From CAJQLB01 sp041392065 (lineage in GTDB: Bacteria; Bacteroidota; Bacteroidia; Flavobacteriales; Flavobacteriaceae): 64,000 nt of DNA. The translations under genes were made by a program, and so were the position numbers. Every line of letters starts with the position of its first letter. Positions within the stretch are counted from its first letter, which is position 1. The notes below the pieces were generated by a model that searched no databases, was not told the origin of the DNA, and saw nothing but the letters and a program-made list of their open reading frames with translations. The stretch is taken from assembly GCA_041392065.1 (NCBI GenBank), contig JAWKMU010000003.1:528175-592174 (forward strand), written 5' to 3'. Shown here one piece after another: positions 45,401-52,540 of the stretch.

Positions 45401-45519
45401 ATTTTAAAATTAAAATCTATTTCACCAGGAAGTTCAGAAGCTTTACCTTTTATGTTATAAGGCTGAAAAAGAATGTTTTCTGCCTCTTGAATAGATATTT
45501 TTATTTCAGTATAGTTCAT
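42487..45519 (-). CDS. APH kinase - M23/LytM - class III PLP phospho-lyase fusion
   Basis: A 1010-residue three-domain cytoplasmic protein with no signal peptide. Residues 1-340: APH-type kinase with the catalytic VVHNDANDNNIV (near 200) and IDYGD. Residues 410-570: a LytM/M23 domain keeping HLGID, LYGHN and HLHFQ, i.e. all metal and catalytic positions. Residues 590-1010: class III aminotransferase fold with SDEVQTGCGRMGKTFWGFQ and the PLP lysine near 848 in IGKPLGNGHP, plus YFNTFGGNPVSCA and SIDGPDHNVLKIKPP. The latter closely recall animal ETNPPL/PHYKPL phospho-lyases. In animals hydroxylysine kinase is an APH protein and PHYKPL cleaves its product. I start at the ATG giving MNYTEI, not the GTG three codons earlier. 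Confidence 0.85.
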   Translation of the reverse strand: MNYTEIKISIQEAENILFQPYNIKGKASELPGEIDFNFKIKTDNSEEYILKISRPNENKNYLDFQQQLLQHVEKNGDNIITPKVIKDKDGEAISSITDDSGNIRFVRLLTWISGRLWSEVNPQLDSLRFSLGKQCGLITKALQGFNHQEAHRELVWDIAQSLWTKEHLHLFNTEEKEILMYFQNQFELSFNNYKELRKSVVHNDANDNNIVVSEELINPKVKTVIDYGDAVFTQTINDLATTCAYAVMQHNDPLDAALPIVKGYHQSFSLQENELAHLYNCIAMRLVISVTKSAINKVKEPDNHYLLISEKPAWELLKKWYNISSDFAHYSFRVACGFPAHPDTEKFNKWALNNTFKVSDLFPTAPSNDFQHIDLSVSSTWMGHEKQFNDLDLFQFKIERLQAQYPDKVLAGGYLEPRPIYTSTAYDKVGNNGRESRTIHLGIDFWFPANTPVHALFDGEVITACNDAGDKEYGGLVILKHRVKDFEFFTLYGHNTVASATKHRLGDIIKQGEKIAELGNYPENGNWAPHLHFQIMMSMLDYKVDFPGVAYFKQIHVWNGLCLDPNLLFKSEALKGSNISTNNELIAYRKQHLGKSLSLQYEKPINMVRGAGVYLMDQHAQKYLDTVNNVAHVGHEHFSVIKAGQEQMALLNTNSRYLHDNINELAKELIETLPPELNVLHFVNSGSEANELAIRMAKAYSGEKDIVASEVGYHGNTNMCVDISSYKFDGKGGKGAPEYTHIFPIPNAFRGKYRGKNSADHYAEEVKKCIENIQSKGHNVAAFIIEPIISCGGQVELPQGFLSKAYQLIREAGGVCISDEVQTGCGRMGKTFWGFQLHSVVPDIVTIGKPLGNGHPVAAVACTQEIANAFANGMEYFNTFGGNPVSCAIATEVLRTVKREKLQQNALEVGEFLKEKLKTLSKEFPIIGDVRGQGLFLGIELVDTNLNPLAKQTDYLANRMKDHSILMSIDGPDHNVLKIKPPIVFSKDNAKELLFYLKKILSEDFMTSTI

Positions 45520-45528
45520 TCTTAGCAC

Positions 45529-48500
45529 CTAATTTAGATTTTGATATGCTTTACTTAATTGAATAAAATCATTTGTAGTTTTATTTTCAAAAGGAATGAT
45601 ATAAAAACTGTAGCTGTATTTCATATTCCCTTTAAATTGATATTTTTCTTGAGGCTTAGACCACCAACTATCATCACCACCAAGACCTCGCTGACCTAAA
45701 TCGATGTTAAGTTGCACCAAATCTTTTTCTTTAATGTCAATGGTGTGTTTGCTTTTATTAGAGTTTTTATAATCTAATCCAGATGTGGTATCAAAATCTT
45801 CATTTTCCATGTGCAAAGCACTAAAACTTAAATAATTTTCAGAATCTGATACGAAAAGCAATCCGTTGTTTTCTTTGTTAGACATAGCCATCCAACGAGT
45901 ATCGGTTTTATAGCCATTATCTTGAGGACGTATGTAAGGCACATATTGGTCGATTACTTTAGAGGTATATACATCTACAAAAGCTGAAGCCTTTCTGTCC
46001 TGATAATTTTCATGTGGACCACGACCAAAATAACTCAAATTGTCATAGGATTTTGACAGTTGTAAACGCATGCCAATTCTTGGAATGTCACCTTCGTATG
46101 ATGTTTCATTTAACGTGTTATCAATGTAGATGACGCCATTTCCATAAATAATGTAGTTTGAAACGAAAGTAGTTTCAACTCCAGGTAAATTATAGTTTAC
46201 TGTTATTGAAACTGAACCATTTTCTAAAGTTTTATAGTCAATGCTAGAGATTTTCGATTCCAAAGAAGCACGTTTCCATTCAATATTTTTCTCCTCCATA
46301 TGGTTACCAAAATCATTATCTGTCATAGCTCTCCAGAAATTAGGTTTTGGACCTTTACTATCCTTTAATAGTTCTGAACCATTAAATCTGTAAGATGTAA
46401 TACGACCTTCGTTTTTATCAAAAATGATTCTTACCTCGTTGTTTGAAATGGTTAAAATACCTTCATTATTTTCAGCTTTCAATTTTGAGCCTTCCTTAAT
46501 TTCTGTTTGTACTTTTTTGAATTTATTGGTTAAATGAATTTGCTCTCTAGCCACTTCAAAGCCTTTTGGTAAAATTCCCCATTCTTCTTTTGTTATAGCT
46601 GAAAAGTGGACAAAATATTCGGTGTTTTCTTTGAATAAAATATCATTTAATGGAATACGAATGAGTTTTCCAGTATGTGTTTCAACTGAAATGTCATCAA
46701 TATTGATAGTCTTTAGCAATTTCCCATCTGCTTTAATTACAGCTTTAAAATCAAATTTGTTAAGGTTTGTGAAGTCATATAAATTTTCAACGAGGATTCT
46801 TAATTCATCATCTCGATTGATTCCTTTGTGTTTAAAGTTGATGAACTCGTGTGCTTTCTTTACTTCATGCAAAGCTGGTTGTGGAGTTCTGTCAGGAAAT
46901 ACAATACCATTATTTAAAAACGTGTTATCGCTTGGCATATTTTCACCATAATCACCACCATAAGCATAATAGCGTTCGCCTTTTTCGTTAGTTTTCCAAA
47001 TAGATTGGTCTACCCAATCCCAAATAAATCCACCTTGAAGATTGTCATATTGCTCAATAATGTCCCAATAATCCTGAAAATTACCTGTGCTATTTCCCAT
47101 AGAATGTGCATATTCGCTTGGAATAAAAGGTCTGTCAGTTTTGGACTTCCCTATTTCTTCAAATCGTGCTGGACTTGGATATTGAGGCACTATAATGTCT
47201 GTGTTCCAGTCCATGTCATACAGATTACCGTCATTTTCTTTATATGTACGCTCGTATTGAACAGGTCGTTTTGTTTTATCGTTTGTTTTAATGGTTTTAT
47301 AACCTTCATAAAAATTAACACCATTCCCAGCTTCATTTCCCATAGACCAAATAATAACCGAAGGGTGGTTTTTATCACGCTCAACCATTCTTACCATTCT
47401 ATCAACATGTGCTTTTTCCCAAGAAGGCACTTTAGCCAACGAATATTTCCCATAGTACATGCCATGAGATTCTATATTGGCTTCGTCAACCACATAAATA
47501 CCATATTCATCGCATAATTCATAGAATCTTCTCCATCTTGGATAATGCGCCAATCTTACTGCATTAATGTTGTTTTCTTTCCAAAGCTGAATATCTTTTT
47601 TTATAAGTTCTTCAGACATCACATGACCAGTTTCTGGATCTACTTCATGTGCATTTACACCTTTTAAAGTGATACGTTGTCCATTAACCAATAGTAAACC
47701 GTTTTTTATTCCAACGGAACGGAAACCAATCTCTCTATTGGTAATTTCTATTATGTTTCCTTCGGAGTCTTTGGTTTCAATGATGAGTGTATATAAGTTT
47801 GGATGTTCAGCATTCCATTGTTTTACATTTGGAATGGTTGCCTCAAAATTTATTGAAGTGTTGTTCGATTTGCTGATTTTAATTTCCTTCTCTTCAGAAG
47901 AAACAAATCTGTTATTATCAAGTATTTCATAAGAAATTGTAACAGTTTCATTTCGCTTAGTATGATTTTTTAAATCTATACTTAATTCAAAAAGCCCATT
48001 TGTATAAGCCTTATCTAATGTTGAAACCACCTCAAAATCTTCAATTCGAAGTTTTGGTTGTGCATAAATAAATACATCACGCTCAATACCACTGATTCGC
48101 CAAAAATCTTGACATTCTAAATACGATCCATCTGTCCATCTAAAAATTTGAATTGCAATGGTGTTGTTTCCGGTCTTAGCTGCTTTAGTGATGTTAAATT
48201 CAGAAGGTAACTTACTGCCTTGTGAATAACCAATATATTCTCCATTAAGCCAAACAAAACCACCAGATTTCATAGCTCCAATGTGAAGGAATATTTCCTT
48301 TTCAGTCCAGCTTTTTTCAATGGTGAAATCACGAAGATAGGTGCCAACAGGATTGTAATTGTCTGGGACATCACCTGGATTTTTTGGATAAATTCTATCA
48401 ATCAATTCCATATCATCAGCTATCATAGCTTTATAGTCTGAGAATTCGTATTGATGGTTCACGTAAATTGGAACGCCATAACCTTCAACTTCCCAATTGG

Positions 48501-48813
48501 AAGGCACTTTAATGTCATTCCAATTAGATACATCAAAATTAGATTTCATGAATTGTGTTGGCCTGACTTTAGGGTTCTTCACCCATTTGAATTTCCAAAT
48601 ACCATTAAGTGATTTATGAAATTTTGGAGCGTTATTTAATGCATTTTCTCTTGAAGTGAAAGAGGTAAACGATGCATGCGCAGGTTCTTTATTTTCACTA
48701 ATTAACAGTTCATTTTCGATATAATGCTTGTAGTCTTTTATTGGGTTTTTTTGCTGACTATAAATTGATAAGCTAAAAAGTAAAAGCGTAAAAAGTGTAA
48801 TTTTTTTAATCAT
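45529..48813 (-). CDS. GH2 beta-galactosidase, secreted (paralogue B)
   Basis: A 1094-residue LacZ-type hydrolase, paralogous to the one two genes downstream. The signal peptide (ITLFTLLLFSLSIYS, cut before QQK) has no lipobox, so it is soluble in the periplasm or secreted. Domains run as in LacZ: FHKSLNGIWKFKW, VPSNWEVEGYGVPIYVNHQYEF, the barrel with E494 in WSMGNEAGNG and nucleophile E567 in PSEYAHSMGNS, and the small-chain domain (WRAMTDNDFGNH, YFGRGPHENYQDRK). A 30-residue loop (MIADDMELIDRIYPKNPGDVPDN) distinguishes it from paralogue A. It lies between the GH63 gene (8-nt overlap) and the kinase/lyase fusion (9 bp). Confidence 0.9.
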   Translation of the reverse strand: MIKKITLFTLLLFSLSIYSQQKNPIKDYKHYIENELLISENKEPAHASFTSFTSRENALNNAPKFHKSLNGIWKFKWVKNPKVRPTQFMKSNFDVSNWNDIKVPSNWEVEGYGVPIYVNHQYEFSDYKAMIADDMELIDRIYPKNPGDVPDNYNPVGTYLRDFTIEKSWTEKEIFLHIGAMKSGGFVWLNGEYIGYSQGSKLPSEFNITKAAKTGNNTIAIQIFRWTDGSYLECQDFWRISGIERDVFIYAQPKLRIEDFEVVSTLDKAYTNGLFELSIDLKNHTKRNETVTISYEILDNNRFVSSEEKEIKISKSNNTSINFEATIPNVKQWNAEHPNLYTLIIETKDSEGNIIEITNREIGFRSVGIKNGLLLVNGQRITLKGVNAHEVDPETGHVMSEELIKKDIQLWKENNINAVRLAHYPRWRRFYELCDEYGIYVVDEANIESHGMYYGKYSLAKVPSWEKAHVDRMVRMVERDKNHPSVIIWSMGNEAGNGVNFYEGYKTIKTNDKTKRPVQYERTYKENDGNLYDMDWNTDIIVPQYPSPARFEEIGKSKTDRPFIPSEYAHSMGNSTGNFQDYWDIIEQYDNLQGGFIWDWVDQSIWKTNEKGERYYAYGGDYGENMPSDNTFLNNGIVFPDRTPQPALHEVKKAHEFINFKHKGINRDDELRILVENLYDFTNLNKFDFKAVIKADGKLLKTINIDDISVETHTGKLIRIPLNDILFKENTEYFVHFSAITKEEWGILPKGFEVAREQIHLTNKFKKVQTEIKEGSKLKAENNEGILTISNNEVRIIFDKNEGRITSYRFNGSELLKDSKGPKPNFWRAMTDNDFGNHMEEKNIEWKRASLESKISSIDYKTLENGSVSITVNYNLPGVETTFVSNYIIYGNGVIYIDNTLNETSYEGDIPRIGMRLQLSKSYDNLSYFGRGPHENYQDRKASAFVDVYTSKVIDQYVPYIRPQDNGYKTDTRWMAMSNKENNGLLFVSDSENYLSFSALHMENEDFDTTSGLDYKNSNKSKHTIDIKEKDLVQLNIDLGQRGLGGDDSWWSKPQEKYQFKGNMKYSYSFYIIPFENKTTNDFIQLSKAYQNLN

Positions 48814-50827
48814 TGGTTTCGTTCATTAATAACATGATAACGTGCGCTGCGCTCCAACTGAAATTTTGGGCATGTAAACCTTCTCCAGTTAATGGATGAT
48901 AGTTTTCTCTAATGGACTTCCCTTTTCCTAACAAACCCTCAGCGCCTTCAAGAATTTCAATAGTAGCTTTGTCTGCTTCTTCATTATAACCATAATTACG
49001 TAAACCTTTTACACCAAAATAAGCTTGGTCTAACCAATTTGGGCCACGCCAATACCCTTTTAATGGGTCAAACTTTTCATGGTCTGCACTCATGGTTTGA
49101 AATGGTACTTTGGTAAAAAATTTATTAGGATTCATCATTTTATCTTTTACTGCTTTGGCTTGCTGCTGTGTAGCTGCATTTGCCCAAAGGGTTGTCCAAC
49201 CTTCACTACCTTCACCTTTTATAAATTGTGTGCCATCCAAATTGGTATCATAAAACCAGCCATCTTCTTCATTGTAAAATTGGGTTTGAATTTTGGATTT
49301 TAAAGTTTCAGCTTCACTCATGTATTGCGAAGCATCGTTTAAATTTAAAGCTTCGGCAAGTTCTTCCAAAAACAATTTTTCGGCATAGAGATAAGCATTT
49401 AAGTCAACACTTTCTTGGTCTAACGAATAAGCACCTTCTTCATTTTTTAGAATTTTAGAATCATCAAATCTAATGGCGTTATCCATACCACTTTCCCATT
49501 TGGCTGCTACCAAGCTACCATCTGTTGAGCCATATTCGCACAGTCCATCTTGGTCGTGATCACGTTTGTTGTACCACCAGTAATGGTATTTTTTTAGTTT
49601 TGGATACATGTATTTTACAAACTCCAAGTCTTTGTCTTTCTTATAAATTTTTGCAACAGCCCAAGCAGATAAAGGTGGTTTAGTGTCGCGATAGTTATGA
49701 GCTTCAATTGTTGTATCTCTATATACGCAATCTGCCACAAAGCCATCTTCATTTTGGAACTTAAACATAAGTTTTACTTGCTCTTTGGCCAATCGCAAGT
49801 CGTAATACGATAAACCAACAGCATGTTTCCAAGAATCCCAAGACCAGAACCCATTAAACCATTTGTAATGATAACTTGGAAATAAACCTTCGTGTTCAAT
49901 TTCGCCAGCTGGGACGCGCCAATTGTTTTGTAAAGTTAAATGTGCTTTGGCTAACGCTTCGGCATATTTTTCATCCTGAAATTGTGGTTTTCTGTTGTTA
50001 ATAAGAGCTTTTAACTGTCTATTTTTTTCTTGTTTTCTGGCATTTAAAACCGAATCGAAATCAACGCTCTCAATGAGTACTTTTTCTTGTTCCCAGGAAT
50101 ATTCTGGGAAGATGAAGGTTTGGGAAATTATTATTTCTTTGGATTGATTTGGTTCGAGAATACCTATGTCAAAAAGTATTGCATAAAATCTATTTTGGTC
50201 TAAAATGTCAATACTGTTTATTTTGTTTAATGTTTGAATGTACCCTACAGCTTCAGAATTTACAGAAGTTACTTTGATTGCATTATCAACTTTTGATAGA
50301 GTAATTCCAATATTTGAAACTCCTCCTTGAATATTAGATTTTAAAAAAATTGGACTATCAGAAATATTTTTAATGATTACCATCTGTAATGCTGTATGGC
50401 TTGATAGAAAAACTAAACTTTGTTCAAGTTCGAAATCTTGATTCTTAAAAACTCTATTAAAATGACTTGAAGAACTAGATTGTTCAATTAAGTTATTTTC
50501 TAAATTAAATAAATTGTCATTATGATGTGCAGTGCTTAAAAGTAATCCTGATAACATTCCACTACTCCAAATTCCATTTTGTTCTGTCATCAAAAATGGT
50601 CCTGAAAATCCAATTAATCTTTTATCTGATTCAGGCAAACCATAAGCAAACCAAGCACCTTGATCAGAGAACATCAAACCAGATTTATCCATGGAATCTT
50701 TTGGTGTAATTCGATAATCTAAAATATTTTCGCTGAATTTTAAATAACTATTTGAAGCAACATTTTTATCATGTTTACAAGACATTAACACAAATAGTAT
50801 GAATAAAAAAAGTAGCTGTTTAATCAT
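48806..50827 (-). CDS. GH63/YgjK-like alpha-glucosidase lipoprotein
   Basis: A 673-residue lipoprotein (LFILFVLMSC, Cys17) of the GH63-type (alpha/alpha)6 glycosidases. Seen are WFNGFWSWDSWKHAVGL (near 323-340), the likely acid D449 in WESGMDNAIRFDD, GYWRGPNWLDQAYF, and the likely base E642 in RENYHPLTGEG with NFSWSAAH. E. coli YgjK of this group acts on alpha-glucosides and, as I recall, accepts the Glc-alpha1,2-Gal linkage, which is the linkage on collagen hydroxylysine. First gene of a five-gene operon (GH63, GH2, fusion, GH2, GNAT) with overlaps throughout. Trehalase-like alternatives are less likely given the YgjK-type motifs. Confidence 0.78.
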   Translation of the reverse strand: MIKQLLFLFILFVLMSCKHDKNVASNSYLKFSENILDYRITPKDSMDKSGLMFSDQGAWFAYGLPESDKRLIGFSGPFLMTEQNGIWSSGMLSGLLLSTAHHNDNLFNLENNLIEQSSSSSHFNRVFKNQDFELEQSLVFLSSHTALQMVIIKNISDSPIFLKSNIQGGVSNIGITLSKVDNAIKVTSVNSEAVGYIQTLNKINSIDILDQNRFYAILFDIGILEPNQSKEIIISQTFIFPEYSWEQEKVLIESVDFDSVLNARKQEKNRQLKALINNRKPQFQDEKYAEALAKAHLTLQNNWRVPAGEIEHEGLFPSYHYKWFNGFWSWDSWKHAVGLSYYDLRLAKEQVKLMFKFQNEDGFVADCVYRDTTIEAHNYRDTKPPLSAWAVAKIYKKDKDLEFVKYMYPKLKKYHYWWYNKRDHDQDGLCEYGSTDGSLVAAKWESGMDNAIRFDDSKILKNEEGAYSLDQESVDLNAYLYAEKLFLEELAEALNLNDASQYMSEAETLKSKIQTQFYNEEDGWFYDTNLDGTQFIKGEGSEGWTTLWANAATQQQAKAVKDKMMNPNKFFTKVPFQTMSADHEKFDPLKGYWRGPNWLDQAYFGVKGLRNYGYNEEADKATIEILEGAEGLLGKGKSIRENYHPLTGEGLHAQNFSWSAAHVIMLLMNETND

Positions 50828-51045
50828 GAGTTAAAAATAGCAAAAACCTAAGATTTGGCGTCTTAGTTTGAATGAATATATGAAGTTGCAAATTTTTACC
50901 GTTTATCTAATAAATTGGTTCATTTAGTTAATTCAACTAAAAAGCATTTCTATTCATCGAAATAATAGCGTTTAGTGAATTAAAAATGAGATATTTAAGG
51001 TGATTAATAGCCCAAGTTTATTGTTAACCTTTTTTGTAATGTGTT

Positions 51046-51324
51046 ATGAATTTAGAAATTACCAACTACAACAATTTTTTTAAGATTAGAGGTGTGTTAA
51101 ACCGCCAGAATTTGCATTTGTTTCAGTCAGAATTCGAGCATATTTTTGATAGTTTAGATAAGCTCACTATTAGTATTGAAGGCCTAGAGAGTGTAGATCG
51201 TTATGGTGTGAATGCTTTAGCTAAGTTACACAACGAAGCCATTAGCAAAAAGAAAAGCTTATCTATTATTGGTTATGGTTGTAAAGATGTATATGAGCAT
51301 TTTTCAACCAATGATGCCGCCTAA
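51046..51324 (+). CDS. STAS-domain protein
   Basis: A 92-residue single STAS domain: FFKIRGVLNRQNLHLFQSEFEHIFDSLDKLTISIEGLESVDRYGVNALAKLHNEAISKKKSLSIIG. The position where anti-sigma antagonists carry the phosphorylatable Ser/Thr reads SVDRYGVNAL, with no Ser or Thr in the exact usual slot after the Asp, so regulation by phosphorylation is doubtful. No anti-sigma kinase is adjacent. Single gene with the DUF4407 gene converging from the right. Confidence 0.65.
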   Translation: MNLEITNYNNFFKIRGVLNRQNLHLFQSEFEHIFDSLDKLTISIEGLESVDRYGVNALAKLHNEAISKKKSLSIIGYGCKDVYEHFSTNDAA

Positions 51325-51330
51325 CTTTTG

Positions 51331-52431
51331 TTATAAAAATCTTGTTTGCTTTTTATAGAAAGCCTCTTGTTGCTTTTTCATTAACTCGCGTGCCATTTTT
51401 TTCTTGTAAGCATAGAGTTCTTCTTCTTCTGCAATATCTCCATATACACGATCGTTAATGGCATGATCTGCATTTAGTACAGCATCTTGTTGATATTTTT
51501 TCTGTTCTGCCCATGATTTTAATTCATCTTCACTTTCCAAAAATTTAATATCATATTCTCCTTTTGGAGATAGTAGTTTTGCAAATATTGGTGAGGTTTC
51601 AATAGCTAAAAACAAAAGGAATATAAAAAATGATGGCAACCAAGGAAGCTTTCCTAAAGCATTAACTCGTGCCATTAAGCCATCAAAATTATCAATAATA
51701 GGTTGTGAGGTCGTAACTTGCGTTTCATAATCTGAATTAAGTTTAGAAATTTGTGCTTCTGCCTCTTGAATTTTAGCACTATTTGTTTCTCTTAAAGCTT
51801 GAAGTTCTGCTAAGCTTGTGTCATGTTTGTCGCGCTTTTCTTTATAAACAGGACCTTTACCTAAAAGCATTGTACCTTCTCTTCCTTCAGCTTCAGCTAT
51901 GTACGTGTTGTAGTAATTATTAACTTCAGTTTCTTTTGCCGTAATCTCGTCTTTTAGATTAGCGATTTCACTTTCAAGCGAAGTGATTGTAGGATTGTAC
52001 TGTTGTGCAATTTGATCTTTATTGGCTAGCGTAAAATCATTTTTTTGTTCTAATAAGACTTGATTGATTTCTTTCTCAAAAATTTTAAGTTCAAGAGGTT
52101 TTGAAATTACAATAGCAATAATAACAGCCAGAATAATACGTGGCGAAGCTTGTATGAGTTCGTCAATAACATTTCCTGTTTTTTTGATGGTAGATACAAT
52201 GTATCTGTCCAGATTAAAAATGAGTAAACCCCAAACAAAGCCAAAACCAATAGCAGCAAATAGGTTATCGAATACTTTGTAAAGTGCATAGCTTGCTGCT
52301 ATAAATGCCATGAGTGCTGTGAAGAAAACGGTTGCTCCAATGCCAGCGTATTTATTTTGTTCGCCTTTAGAGCAGTCTTTTAAAATGTCTGTATCTGAGC
52401 CTGAGCAGATAATGAAAAATTGCTGTAACAT
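51331..52431 (-). CDS. DUF4407 membrane protein
   Basis: A 366-residue protein matching DUF4407: an N-terminal FFIICSGSDTDILKDCSKGEQNKYAGIGATVFFTALMAFIAASYALYKVF, then FGFVWGLLIFNLDRYIVST, a third helix (IILAVIIAIVISKPLELKIF), a roughly 130-residue coiled-coil region (LESEIANLKDEITAKETEVNNYYN...), and a last helix before a charged C-terminus. Function unknown to me. The coiled coil should project into the periplasm. Single gene, followed by a STAS gene in the opposite direction. Confidence 0.85.
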   Translation of the reverse strand: MLQQFFIICSGSDTDILKDCSKGEQNKYAGIGATVFFTALMAFIAASYALYKVFDNLFAAIGFGFVWGLLIFNLDRYIVSTIKKTGNVIDELIQASPRIILAVIIAIVISKPLELKIFEKEINQVLLEQKNDFTLANKDQIAQQYNPTITSLESEIANLKDEITAKETEVNNYYNTYIAEAEGREGTMLLGKGPVYKEKRDKHDTSLAELQALRETNSAKIQEAEAQISKLNSDYETQVTTSQPIIDNFDGLMARVNALGKLPWLPSFFIFLLFLAIETSPIFAKLLSPKGEYDIKFLESEDELKSWAEQKKYQQDAVLNADHAINDRVYGDIAEEEELYAYKKKMARELMKKQQEAFYKKQTRFL

Positions 52432-52491
52432 AGTGTCTTGGTTTGATTGATTGTCTATTAGAACGTAAGTTTGACCAAAATGTTACAAAAA

Positions 52492-52513
52492 AAGCCTCGA
52501 TATTTCGAGGCTT
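52492..52513 (-). terminator. Terminator of the second BlaI/M56 operon
   Basis: A 9-bp perfect stem (AAGCCTCGA/TCGAGGCTT), a 4-nt loop, and on the minus strand seven T residues after it, 28 bp past the M56 stop. Confidence 0.88.
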
Positions 52514-52540
52514 AATTGGTTTTTGATTTGATATATTAAA

